Shown: positions 1 through 11,100, counted from the stretch's first letter. The stretch: 64,000 nt of DNA from Punctularia strigosozonata HHB-11173 SS5 (GCF_000264995.1 NW_006767438.1:2023675-2087674), one strand, 5' to 3'. Program-made: numbers and translations. Notes: generated from the sequence alone by a model not told the origin.

Positions 1-28
1 CTTAAACAGCTTGTCGACCGCGGTCGCC

Positions 29-721
29 ATGTCTTCGACAGCGACCCCCGATGATACTCCTCTGGGACCATTTCCTTATACGCTGACAGTGCGGCTCCCC
101 AAGCGCACTTCCCCCTCTCCCGAACCTGATCCTCTCAATTCCCCGTGGTACCGGTACTTCATCTCACCGAACCAAGATGACTATAGCAAAAGGGTACGCC
201 AATTGTGACATCTCAACCAACGTGGTCGACTTATCTCTGGAACATGCCAGGAAACCTTCAAAGCACTTTCGACCTTCGTGCCATTCCGTCATTTGCCCCC
301 AGAGCTCGACACGCTCTCGACAGTCCAAAAGCCCCAACCACCCGGACTTTTACTCGCCATACCTCTCGAACACGATACGATCCTCTCATACGCGACCAAG
401 CGTGGTTTGGAGGTCTATATCAGCAAGAAAACCTTCGATCTTGCCACCGCAGCCGAGAAGGACAACCCGGACGTCATCAAGAGCACGGTTTCGACACTTC
501 ATTGCGTGTTGGGATACTTACGCGACTGTCTGTGGTCGGAGCTCCGATTCCGGTGTGGCTACGGCAGGCCCGACCCCACGAATCCATTCCTGCCGCTGTG
601 GGTTCTCTGCTCCAACTACGATCCGGTCGACGATCGACCGACCGAGGAAGAGTTAAGTTTGATACGGGAAGAGCTCGGACTCGACGACGACATTAAATGG
701 TATCTGGCCGTGACCGCTTGA
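29..721 (+). CDS. Family A protein, subtype A1, copy 1 (uncharacterised, 211 aa)
   Basis: Two exons, 29-193 and 251-721, joined in phase 0 across a 57-nt GT-AG intron; the start is the ATG at 29. I do not recognise the family. Within the window it matches the genes at 48755-49442, 55988-56678, 6421-7092 and 54336-55007. Shared landmarks are a PWYRY motif near residue 40, an LSTF-x-PF-x2-LPPELD motif just after the intron, a block around LGIPL, a G-Y-G-x-PDP motif, the block CSN-x-DP-x4-RP, and a C-terminal EELG...WYL. There is no signal peptide or membrane segment. This copy is the most divergent of the A1 subtype (for example FISPNQ where others have LILPEQ), but the frame is open throughout. 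The left edge lies 28 nt before the ATG, so the promoter is outside the window. Confidence 0.72.
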
Positions 722-1746
722 AGGAACGACGTTTTGAGTATCCGTCTTTACGTTCACAGAGTTATTGATGATGCATGGGGCAAGCGAGCGTCATTTTCGA
801 CCTGGCCGCACTAGATATATGTAGTCCCTTCCTCTGTGTAATGTGTACTCGGCGTCCTTTGCTCCGAGCCGGTCGCACTCGTGCGGCACGCGACTTTGTT
901 GTCTTCTCGTAGCCTCGCACAATATGCATACCGATACCATTGTTCGCTGCAGTAATTGTACAGAGCGTATGCCGCACCTATACTCAACATCGGACCAGTT
1001 CAATATGGTGACGTTGGGAGCGCGTCGCAATTCGAGCGTGGGGCGTCCCGCCGTTGGCATGCCTCTTGGGCATGACCAGCCCGTTGTGTGATGGTGCAAC
1101 GGATGTCTTCCTTCGAGTGCATGTCGGCGAGTTCGATGGAGGATCAGGACGTTGCAGTAGATCAATGTTGGTCAGAGTGGGCGCAAATTGCAACGTCACA
1201 CCTGAATTCATGCTGAGCACATTGGTCTTACAAAGGTGAGAGGAGAACTGTGAACGTGCCGTAGCCTGCAGTTTAGCAGACAAATCAAAAGCCCGCACAG
1301 CGCTGTGGGGACACATATATAGGGGAGTTGGCATGCCAGGTCGTCCGGGGGTTCATCTTGCAGCGGTGGGCACACCCGCTATAGACGCACACTCCATTTC
1401 TCGACCCATACTCTCTGGCATGTTCAGGGAGTGGCATGACTCTACCAAGGCCCGTGCCCTGGGCCATGGCGAGAGTGAGGAGCCCATCGTCCACTGCTGG
1501 CGCTGTCGGCGGGAGTTTACCTGCCTTGACGCGACTCTCCTCTAAACGCGGTCACGTGAGAGGAAGGAAGGCGCGACTCGCGTGCACGGCTGCACGCTAA
1601 ATCAGTAAATTACGCAGGACACGAAAACGACGAGCTCCGTCTCTTAAACACTCTGAACTCTCTCTCTCTCGTTGTCGACTCCCGCCGTTTTGGTTCTTAC
1701 CTCAAGACCTGACCAGTGACCCTCGGAAGGACCAAGCCCCCGCGAG
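722..1746. other. Intergenic, no gene seen
   Basis: About 1 kb between the first family A gene and the viroplasmin-domain gene. The open frames here are short, overlap on both strands, show no familiar motif and have no paralog in the window. The last 100 bases before the ATG at 1747 are pyrimidine-rich, with a CT run near 1660-1672, as is common in fungal core promoters. Confidence 0.5.
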
Positions 1747-3210
1747 ATGCCCAAAGCGCCCAAGGAGGCATTCTATGCCGTACGTAGAGGCGTCAAGCAA
1801 GGAGTGTATGCCTCTTGGGACGAGGCGAAGAAGTATGTTCTCGGGTGTCCAGATGCTAGATACAAGAAGTTCAAGACTCGCGAGGAGGCACATGCGTTCG
1901 CGTTCCCGACGCAGAGCACCCCGACAACCCGCGTTGCCATCAAGCGCGAGGCCTCGACGCAAGCGTTGACAAGCACTCCGTCGGCGTCTCAGGTAATCAG
2001 ATTTCATACTTTTCCAGAATCTGCAGACGCAAACACAGTTGATGGCTCTCATCAGGTGCCGAAGGTTGTGTTCTACGGAGTGCAGAAAGGTCGACAGCAA
2101 GGCGTCTTCGAGTCGTGGGACGAGGTCCAAAAGCAAGTCAGAAGCTACCCGGACGCGAAGCATAGATGCTTTTGCACGCGGCAAGAGGCGGAGGAATACG
2201 TGGCGGGGACGTGGCAATCCCAGCCCACGGATCGCTGGAGCGATACGCCCACCCAGTGCGTCAAGACCGAGGTGCGTCTTTGGCATATGAACGGTCAGGT
2301 TGCAACACATCTGAGCCCACACTAATTCAATCAGGCATCCGGTACAAATCCCCTGGCCTCGGAAGAGGAGGATTCCGATTTCGACTTTAACGTAGGATTC
2401 GGAGACGACACCAATTCTGACTCTGACGTTGCGACCCCACCGACATCGCCATCCTCCAGGACGCACCACTCCACCACCAACTCAAATGCCGATTCTGATT
2501 CTGACTCTGATATCGAGATCCTCCCTGACGTCAAGCCTCACATCGTTAAGCCTCATCGGACTGCGGCCGTGACTACAGCAGCTAAGGTGAGGAATCTCAC
2601 GCGTAGAGCCGGCCTTGTTCTTGATTGAACCGTTCATAGAACGCGCGTTTTCTCGCCATCAAACAGGAGCTCGACGGACCCCCGCTCAGCCAAGTGCAGC
2701 AGTATTTCAAAGACCTTCCCGAGAGCCAAAGCGTGCCCAAGCACAGCTACATCGAGGCGTTTTATGACCTGTCGCGACAGCAACGCTGGGACAAAGTCAG
2801 ATTCAAAGCCGAACGGTGGAAGTTCCAGTCCGCGTACGGTCGAGACTTCGACCAGAGGTACGGCACGGACCCTAACAGTCTCCATTCCTGGCAACAGCTC
2901 TGTCGTGCCATCGGCATCCACCAGGATGAGATGCCGACGGACTTGTGGTCTTGTCGAGAGGTGAGCCTACCGCAGCCGGTCTACATCTCTCGCAGTCGCT
3001 GATCTGATGTGATCTTAACCATAGCTCGTTCACAACACGCATGTTAACATCTACGACCTGGTGGATCAAGAAGACCTGGACACGCCAGTCCAGCAGTTCG
3101 CCACCGTCAGCGACCTTTCGGACTACTGTTACAACGAAAACAAGTTCTTTCCGTTGGATGTTGCGAAGAGGGACACGTTATTACAGCATCTCCTCCGCGA
3201 AGTGGCGTAG
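1747..3210 (+). CDS. Protein with two tandem viroplasmin / RNase H1 N-terminal-like domains (418 aa)
   Basis: Exons 1747-2271, 2335-2586, 2667-2960 and 3025-3210, all joined in phase 0. Exon 1 carries two copies of the small Cauli_VI / RNase H1 hybrid-binding fold. Each shows the order FYAV/FYGV...G-V-x-SWDE...Y-P/C-DA-x2-K/R-F-x-T-R-x-EA (residues about 7-55 and 103-150). In RNase H1 this fold binds RNA/DNA hybrids. Here no RNase H catalytic domain follows, so it may be a nucleic-acid-binding adaptor (inference). A very acidic Ser/Asp-rich linker (about residues 176-259) leads to a folded C-terminal part with many aromatic residues (YFKDLP, YDLSRQQRW, WQQLCRAIG) that I do not recognise. A possible intron at 1993 was not used because removing it breaks the frame. 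The domain also occurs in a plant virus protein, but nothing else here is viral. Confidence 0.8.
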
Positions 3211-3834
3211 CTCCCCTGTTAAGTCGTCGTGCCGGCATCCAGGTTTCACGCTCTCGATTGTTTCTGCTCGTTATGTTGCTTTATATGTTACCGCGATACC
3301 TGATCATCTATGTCATACATTCACTCATTGTATAATAACCGCACGCGTACATGCTCACTCTCATCCGCGAGCCGGATCATTTGGTTTTTGATCGCGAGAA
3401 ATGTCAACGGCGATGAGTACATCGCGATTCAGGATGTTGTCGCCGACGGCAACTCCCGGCGCACGTCGCGCAGCACGTCTTATTCGTCTTCCTCTCCTCC
3501 CAGCTGAAACTTGATTAACACATCTTCGAATTCGATCGACCTGAGGTCAAACCTATCCGGCGTCTATCAAAACGATGCAGTTTGCGGGCGTGGGGTCATC
3601 TTATCTATGCTCGGTTCCGAATCGGACACCTGCCTTGTATTATCTCTTTATCTACGCCCACCGGTAGACGATGCGTCTCAAAGGTTTAAAGCCCGAGGGC
3701 CTTGCGGTCAGCGTCGACTCGGCGGCGCACTTCGTGTTCGAAGTCGCGTCTTCGCTTCGACATTGGCTATGGAATACCATGGCCCGGGAGGCCGTTCCTG
3801 TCTCTTTGGGTCCTGTGCTCTCTCTGATCTTGGT
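3211..3834. other. Intergenic, no gene seen
   Basis: Short open frames only, none with a recognisable motif or a paralog in the window. Confidence 0.45.
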
Positions 3835-4310
3835 CCACGCAAGGAGTATTCTCGAATCTCTATGGAACCGATACATCGTCCTGCTGCAACATAACGGGAG
3901 GGCAACGTGTGCTACTTCTGACGTTCATCCATGCCTGACGCTAGTTGATTGTACTCAGAGGATGGGGAGATTTTGTCGAAGTTTAAGCCGTTCACGCAGC
4001 TGCCGACGCAGCTCGACCCCTCATTTTGGCATCCAGCTGAAGCCCACGTAGCTGTTCCTCGGAATTTTTCGCGCCGAGGATATGATCATCAAATATGAAT
4101 TGTTGATGTCCTCTGTGTTCAAGGGACATAGAGGCGTGCCTGTGGCGCCATCCTCGCTTCGAAATAGGCTGGGGTAACTCAGATCCCAGAGATCCATATG
4201 CCCTTATGAGTGCTCTGCTCCAACTTCGACTTGCTTGACATGCGCCCGTCATCGGAGCAGCTCGCTGAAACATGAGAGGAGCTTGGGCTGGACGAAATTA
4301 CTTATGTGGC
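3835..4310 (+). pseudogene. Decayed family A (subtype A1) copy
   Basis: A broken relative of the A1 genes. Recognisable pieces in order: a remnant of the PWYRY block (LWNRYIVL), then a degenerate intron that still matches the introns of the two right-hand A1 genes base for base over much of its length, then ILSKFKPFTQLPTQLDP, and near the end CSNFDLLDMRPSSEQLAE and EELGLDE. Several stops and frame changes separate these pieces, so no intact product is possible. It lies convergent to the family B gene at 4484-5561. Because the intron is recognisable, the copy arose by DNA duplication and not through a spliced RNA. Confidence 0.75.
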
Positions 4311-4483
4311 TTTCTTTCGAGACAGGCAGACAGATAGTTCGATGACACCTGATACGGTCACAGAAACCTGTTTAATGGAAATGTACGACAGTTGTAATCA
4401 TACAAAGCGCAGTAACATATTGTTCCATCCACCTATACTGTTCAGATCCAAGTAAGATTACTTTCGTCCTCGGCGAGCCCCCA

Positions 4484-5561
4484 TCACCGGTACCGCCATT
4501 GCTGCCAGATTTCTGGCGCAGCCGGTTCAGGCGTAAACCAGTCGCCCTGTAGCGTCAACGACTTGACTCGGTGCTGAATGATGTACTGTATAATCTGCTT
4601 GAACTCTACGGAAAACTCGTCGTGATTGCTAAAGGCGAAGAGATCGTGTATGCCTGAAGCGGTTGTCTGGGTTTCCTTCGGCTTCTTTCGTGGACTCCGC
4701 TGCGTAGCCTTGTTCGAGCGAGTGGCCGGCTTCTCCTTAGCTCCAGGCGACATGTGATTCCTGTTGAAGTGCTGTAGGGAGAAACTGGAGCCAACACAGC
4801 AAAAGAAGTGTAGATCTTGGACCTCGGGGTAGTAAGCGAATGCGACGGGCGCCTGATCTTTCACCTGATCCCACATGTCCTTCACGGTTTGACGAGCTGC
4901 GGCTTGCTTGTGAGTCACCGAGTCTGTTCTCGAGAAACTGGCGCGTTTGAGCTCGAGTAGTAGCAAGGCCTCGGTGTCGACTCTTCCATCGGAAGCACGT
5001 CGCCGGATTTCTACTCCGAAGTCCGGAATTCGACGACGACTCTGCAGATGATAGCTCTCCGAGTCGACCGTGCCTTTGAGGATCTCGATGACCCTTTGGG
5101 GACATACCATTACGTCGTACGTGTTCAGGCATAGAGCGAGGCCGTTGAGTGTGTGAACCCAAAGCTCATACCAAGGATTTTCGAGGCGATGACCTCTGGC
5201 GTGCATCAGAGCAGAACCGAGACTGGAAAAATATCGGTCCTTGTTGACGGTGATAAAATTTGCGCTAAGTACGCCCAACGAGTGTATTCTCCTATTATGG
5301 TGCTGAGTCAGCCTGACACTCGTCGCGAACGTCGGAAAAGGGCTAATGAACCTTAACTGTCCATCGCTCGACGGAATAAGTCTTCCTTGTTGCTGAGCTG
5401 GTATTGATGACCACCTGAATGCCAGCGGTGGCGTCGTCCGCAATTGTCTTCACCGACTTGGATATCTCCTGCTGTGCATGAGCAACGGAACTGTTGATAA
5501 CGAACTGAACGCTCACCACATCACTGTCAAGGATTTGCACGACAATGGTGTACGGCGGCAT
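4484..5561 (-). CDS. Family B protein, copy 1: PD-(D/E)XK nuclease-like (325 aa)
   Basis: Exons on the minus strand 5561-5517, 5471-5358 and 5302-4484, phase 0 throughout. The start is the ATG at 5561 (MPPYT), supported by the same start in the paralog at 50510. The protein has a PD-(D/E)XK-like arrangement: PDFGVEIRR (Asp147) followed about 23 residues later by LLELK (Glu170, Lys172). After it comes a Q-x2-x-QA-x3-F-x-YYP...CCVGSSFSL block, as in fungal proteins with restriction-endonuclease-like folds. A basic Lys/Arg/Ser/Thr-rich stretch (about residues 226-252) could be a nuclear signal. The C-terminus (FKQIIQYIIQ...LQGDWFTP) is shared with copy 2. Nuclease activity is inferred from motif spacing only. 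It lies divergent from the A2 gene at 6421. Without the upstream exons the reading frame can be followed to 5443, but no ATG start fits there. Confidence 0.7.
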
Positions 5562-5639
5562 ACTGTGATGAACGGCTAGGACGAGAGCTGAAAATGCGAG
5601 TTGGAGATGCACGAGGGTTCGAGCGAGGCGAAAGTCGTA

Positions 5640-5646
5640 TTTTATA
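5640..5646 (-). promoter_or_regulatory. TATA box of family B copy 1
   Basis: TATAAAA on the minus strand, about 79 bp upstream of the ATG at 5561. The other family B gene also has TATAAAA upstream of its ATG. Confidence 0.5.
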
Positions 5647-6420
5647 CGGAGATCGTGCTGCAATCTATAAACAGATTAAGCATCACCGCCTAACAGCGAA
5701 TGGTCTGGCCCGATTATCAACATCAAGTACGCGGCCTACGAGTGTGTCCCGCGTCGTTGGGTTCGCATACGGGATTCCCATTGTCCTTGCCAGCGATCGA
5801 GAGCTGCACTAATTCGGTGCAAGAAACGATTATTTTCTTCTATGACCAGTCAATCTACAATATTGGACACTTGTTTGTGACCGTTCTGGAATGATCGTTG
5901 TTAGACAATGGTTTCAGGAATCATGGCACTGCTCACACCCTCACAGTATGTGGCGTCCCTACCGCATCTCGCAATCATCCGAGTGAGAGACTCCAAGGCT
6001 TCTAGTAATACTGATAGAAGGAGATAAGAGTTCATCATTGTTCCGAGAAAGACCTGTCGTCCCAGGCGAATCGACATGGGTTGCGTGGCGGCTGATACTT
6101 TCGACTTCGGACAGTGGATGACAGCGCCCGTGGAATATAAAATCCTGTTCTGATCTCAAATGGGTAGTTATATTCGTGTTCATGTTCTTCCGCATCCGGA
6201 ACAAGCCCAAGGTTTTCTGGCGGAAATCAAGCTCCCGACCATGATAGGCTCTGACGAGTGAGGAGGACCGTGAGCACAATCCCGGAGTTGGCCGCGTAAT
6301 CGGCTTCTCTCCAACCAACGTCACGCGGAACTGGGACGTACTTATACCTACCGTTCTCCACCACGTAGCTATCCCGAGATCCTTCTACCGCGTCCTGGCC
6401 CTATACACCGGACCGCTAAC
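5647..6420. other. Divergent intergenic region between family B copy 1 and family A2 copy 1
   Basis: About 0.8 kb with no supported gene. It contains the promoters of two divergent genes. I see no obvious shared motif on the two sides beyond the TATA box of the B gene. Confidence 0.5.
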
Positions 6421-7092
6421 ATGACTTCTCAAGACTGCGCGACGGAACTCTCCCCCACAACTCACACCAAAGCTGCTCCTGCTACCGACAGCCAGTCTCC
6501 AATTATCAATCTATCCTGGTATCGGTTTCTTATGCTTCCGGAATCTGAGCAAAAGGACCTGGTACGTGGCCCCGTGCTTATATTATGGACTCTTCTACCA
6601 AGTGTTCTTGATGTCCAGGATGCAATGGCAATTCTTTCAACATTCGAGCCCCTCGACCATCTACCACAGGAGCTCGACGGGAGCACCGGCACCGAAACGC
6701 CGCCGCCGGAGCTATTCCTTGGCATACCTCTCGACACCGACATGATTTTTGACTACGCGTACAAATACGAGCTTTATGCCTACGTAGACAAGAGGACGAT
6801 GGGTCCGCTGGGGTGGGTTCCACCGGAAGAAGTCACGGAGAACACAGTCATCAACGTCGACTCTACGACGTACCAGGTGTACGACGACATCCAGGAATAC
6901 CTGTGGCCGCACGTTTCCTTCAAGACGGGGTATGGAAATCCCGATCCCGAGACGCCATTTGTTCCCATCTTTTCCCTTTGCTCCAACCGGGATCCACTCG
7001 ACAAGCGACCGAGTGCGGAGACAATAGCGGAAATACGAGCGGAGTTCGGTCTCAAGGAAGATCCTAAATGGTACTTGACCATGTTTGCATGA
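6421..7092 (+). CDS. Family A protein, subtype A2, copy 1 (uncharacterised, 204 aa)
   Basis: Exons 6421-6561 and 6619-7092, phase 0, with a 57-nt intron (GTACGT...CCAG) at the same place as in the A1 genes. The intron length is a multiple of three and it contains no stop, so retention would give a 223-aa protein. Residues share the A1 landmarks (LSTFEPLDHLP-x-ELD, LFLGIPLD, DKRTMGPLGW, GYGNPDP, CSNRDPLDKRPSAE, KWYL). The N-terminus differs from A1 and is Ser/Thr/Ala-rich. Its closest relative in the window is the gene at 54336-55007, and similarity continues about 50-60 nt past the stop codon. The gene is divergent from family B copy 1. Function unknown. Confidence 0.75.
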   Translation: MTSQDCATELSPTTHTKAAPATDSQSPIINLSWYRFLMLPESEQKDLVRGPVLILWTLLPSVLDVQDAMAILSTFEPLDHLPQELDGSTGTETPPPELFLGIPLDTDMIFDYAYKYELYAYVDKRTMGPLGWVPPEEVTENTVINVDSTTYQVYDDIQEYLWPHVSFKTGYGNPDPETPFVPIFSLCSNRDPLDKRPSAETIAEIRAEFGLKEDPKWYLTMFA

Positions 7093-7189
7093 CGTATGCC
7101 CGCGAAATGCGGACTTGCGGGCGTTCGTCGACATCGCTTGGAGGATGGACTGAAGGCATGCAATGCCCTAATCGTTCAAGCGCGTGGTG

Positions 7190-7510
7190 TTGTTCAATGA
7201 ACCATGGACGTTTGTAAGCGCGATGGTCGTGCTATGTCCTTGTATCATATGTGCAACGTATACCCTGCGATTCATCGTCCATCCATTGTTCTATGCACTG
7301 TGGGGTAGGCGAGCGGCGAGCAGACAGGAGGAATACCCGGTTTTGCCTTCCTCGACACCAACCGCTCATCTGGCCGAACCTTCGAGGCTACGACATGCCG
7401 GATTCCACGAAATTGTTCCTACCCAAGTCGCTCCAACTACGATCCACTCAAACAACGGCCTTCGAGGAGTTTGCTCGCACACGAGACGAGCTCGGATGGC
7501 AATTTGACCG
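7190..7510 (+). pseudogene. Fragment of a family A gene
   Basis: Pieces of the second half of a family A gene. FNEP-WTFV resembles the FNERTMDFV of the 48755 gene. Further on come YDMPDST-x-LFLP, then CSNYDPLKQRPS and EEFARTRDELG in shifted frames. At least two frame changes and the loss of the first exon make it non-functional. It lies just downstream of the intact A2 gene in the same orientation, so it may be the remnant of a tandem duplicate. Confidence 0.6.
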
Positions 7511-8198
7511 TGTGAACATTGCGTCACGCCTGCGACACTGACGGCTCTTGTTAACGTTCCCTCCCAACTGAACTTGTCACCTCGGGGGTGGGACGCTCGG
7601 CTCATCCATCTTTTCAGACTACCGGCGAACTCAAGCACTCTCGAGTCACCTCTCACTAGACGGATGGGAGATCGATGGTCATGTTCGCGACTTCGATGGA
7701 GATGTGACCTTCATGACACACGGCGTGAACCACACCATCAGATTATGAAGATGTACGGCTCACGGTATTCTGAAAATGCCTTCTTTCTACATATCGCATA
7801 GGCCCAGGCTCAATCAGTATTCAGGCGTCAAACTATCGAGGATAATCGGTTCTTCCACAAGGAGGTGTGCATCGTGCAACACAGCATTGGAGATTGCATG
7901 ATTCCTTTACTGGAAACTCGCGCTCATCCTCGGCGTGCCCTAGTGCCGGTACATGCGAATAGAATGCTGTTTTTATCGACGGGTTTAGTGGACATCCGTC
8001 GAGTCTCCTCGTTCAAGCCCTTACGGGCGCCTACTGCACGGCAACGCTGATCCACGTTGTCGCCAGCGCCGCACAATTGACATACCTTCCGCAGGGATCG
8101 GAGGTCAAGTTGCTTAAAGTGAGGATTCCGTTGGACCTATGAAACGACATATACTGAACTCGTTCTCCCCCCAAAAGCTGCTGTAACTAGCTATCATC
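7511..8198. other. Intergenic, no gene seen
   Basis: No supported coding sequence. It forms the boundary between the left accessory block and the calpain gene. Confidence 0.4.
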
Positions 8199-11100
8199 AT
8201 GTTGCGCCTCTTTCAAGGAAGATGGTCTCGAGAGTATGAACAGAAGGCCGATAAGGCGGTGAGAATGACGTTCATGATGTGAAGGTATGAGAACCTCATA
8301 CCGAATTATCGTAGGGTCTTTTTGTGAAAGAGGAACTCGACAAAGCGATCGAAAGATGCAAGGAGAAGGTACAGAATATAGCGGAAGAATGTCGGTAAGT
8401 GAAACGGCGTGACCTCCTGTTCTTCGTCTCACGACCCTCGTTCATCTCAGGTCGCAAAATCAGAGGTTCAGGTGAGCACGATGGGGTCCATGCTCCAATA
8501 TACGTCGCTAACGGCGTACCAGGGACATCGAATTTGACCTCGAAGAAGATCGAGACAGATGTCTCAACGGTTTAGCGCCTTCCGATGGCGACGATCTTTC
8601 GCCCGGAGACGTGATGCGCCTCTACCAGATATTCGACAAACCCGAGTTCTTCATCGATGGCGCCTCTTCGGGAGATATAAGCCAAGGCGCGCTAGGAGAC
8701 TGCTGGTTCCTGTCGGCCGTCGCCACGGTCGCGACGGTTCCGAAATTGATCGACAGAATATGCGTCGCAGTATGGTTGCGTTCTGCGTTGCTACGTTTGA
8801 ACGACGATCTGACGCATGCTCAGCGCGATGAACAGGTCGGCGTCTACGGTTTTGTCTTCCACAACGAATCGGGCTGGACAGATGTGATCATCGACGAGTG
8901 CGCGCAAAGGTCATCGTGAACTGGCTTTCCTCCATCTGATCGCCGATTCTCAGTCTTCTCTTCACGAACTACACGAGACTGGAAGATCTGGAGACGGCTG
9001 TGAGTACACCAGCTGATCTTTCGCTATGTCGATGGGCAACATTGAACCGTTCTTCTCGCCCAGGAACTGGATAAGCGGCCGGACAAGCGTGGGCGTAGAG
9101 CTCTGTACTTTGCCTCTTCTCTTACGGAAAACGAGACATGGGTGTAAGCTGGTCAGTGCTCATTGGAACTGCATCTGAAGAGATCTCCATAGCCCCCTCT
9201 TCGAAAAGGCATACGCCAAGCTGTTCGGAGATTACAAAGCACTTGCAGGCGGATACTGCTCTTGTGCTATCGAGGACATGACGGGGTGGGTTTGCATTGG
9301 GGTGAGCTCTCCACGTTGTGATTGACGCAACGATTCCCAGGGGTGTTTCCACAACGATGCAAATGGCGGATATCCTCGATCCGGACAGGCTGTGGAACGA
9401 CCAGCTGACGCGAGCTAACCGCGATATGTTGTTCTCGTGCTACATAATGCAAAACAAAGCAGGTTCGCGTGACTTCGTGAAAGGTAGGCAGCAAGTGTCA
9501 ATTGAAGATTATTTCTGACTGAGCACCGTTTTACCGATTTATCCAGGCATTCGAACGAGTGAGTTGCTCAGAAGTAATCATCCCGCGTTCTCTGTGACGA
9601 GCTTGCCGCCTTCTTGTTCAGATCATGCGTACTCTGTTCTATCTGTAGTTGAACATAACGGTGACTGAAACAAGTTCGCTTGGGGCTGAAGGGATGCTGA
9701 CGCCAGCCGCCATCGCTCAGGTAAACGATTCGTTAAAGTCCGGAATCCCTGGGGCGAGCGCGAGTGGTCCGGCAAGTGGAGTGACGGATCGAAGGAATGG
9801 ACCAAAGAGTGGTTGATGGCGCTAGATGATCTGAACCACAAGTTTGGCGATGACGGAGAATTCCTAATGGAATGTACGTGACTAGCTGCTGGCCACTTGC
9901 ACCATGTAGCTGATACCCTTGCTCTATCGTAGACCCCGAGTTCCTGACCACCTTCACGAGGCTCGACAAGACGAGGCTCTTTGATTCCTCGTGGGTCTTG
10001 AGCTCGCAATGGCTCGAAGTCTACGCACGTCCGTTCCCAGGCAGGCATCCTTTCCGTGCTCGCTTTGCGCCGACTTGATCTCACAGCTCGCACTAGCGGC
10101 ATGGAAGTTCGGCGATGTATCATGTACGGCCTTACTCCGCTCGCTATCATTGTTTTTGGCTAATCTGTAGACAGTCACTGTGAAGGTCGATGGCAAAACC
10201 CCTTCGATTTTTGTTCTCTCGCAACTGGAGACGAGGTATTATCAAGGTCTCGAGGGTCCTTATGGTTGGACTTTCGACTTTGTCGTTTATCCCAAATCCG
10301 CCATGAAACCTATCGCTCGATCTCGTCACAACATGCTCTGGGATCGCAGCGTCGTTGCAGAAATCGATCTGGAAGCCGGGGATTACGTTGTACACGTACG
10401 CGCGCCATCAGCGAGTGCTCGTAGTCTACTCATGCCTGTTCCTCCAGGTTCGGTTGGACCGCTCACGTCTCAGGGCCGACAACTGGTTCTTCGAGAACAT
10501 ATCGAAATGGGATGAGCGCAAGCGGGTCAGAAAGCTCACACAGCAGGCCATCAGCCAAAGCATCGCGTCCAGTGAGTCAGCACGGCTTACGTATCCCATC
10601 TCCCACTGAACCCTTCATCCGATAGATTTCGATCCTTCGTAAGACTCAGAGCGTTACGTCGACACGAGAGGCTTACTCATATTCACCTGCATGCAGGCCG
10701 TGGACGGACTACCTCCCTCCTCCCAACGAGTCGTTCGGGGGAGAGGACCTGACCGAGCTCGAGATGAATGCATTCGCCGCCGCCGTACAGGGCCGTCAGC
10801 TCACAAAGGCTGTCTCGACGAGCGTCATCGAGCGAAGTAGTCTCGTAGATCAGGTCCTACATGCGGAAATTAAGGCCGCCACGTCCCAGCCTGAGAGCGA
10901 GGAGCATGCTTCGTCGAAGAAGGCGGACAACGCCGACTCGAGCGACACGGACTCGACCGAATCGAATGACGGGAGCGACGAGGAAAGGAAGCCGGACACG
11001 ATGGACGACAAGAAGGAGGCAAAGACGGAAGCGAAGGAAGATAGGAAGACCGAGACCTTAATCGTTGACGGTATCAGCGATGTCCTCACACAGCCCCCAC

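Noticed and set aside
722-1746. Small genes on either strand between the first two genes
   Set aside because: Open frames are short, mutually overlapping and without motifs or paralogs.
1993-2038. Possible 46-nt intron between the two viroplasmin-like domains
   Set aside because: Removing it shifts the frame and destroys the second domain; reading through keeps both domains in frame.
5303-5443. Start of family B copy 1 at 5443
   Set aside because: The codon there is GTG; the paralog and splice signals place the true start at the ATG at 5561 with two short upstream exons.
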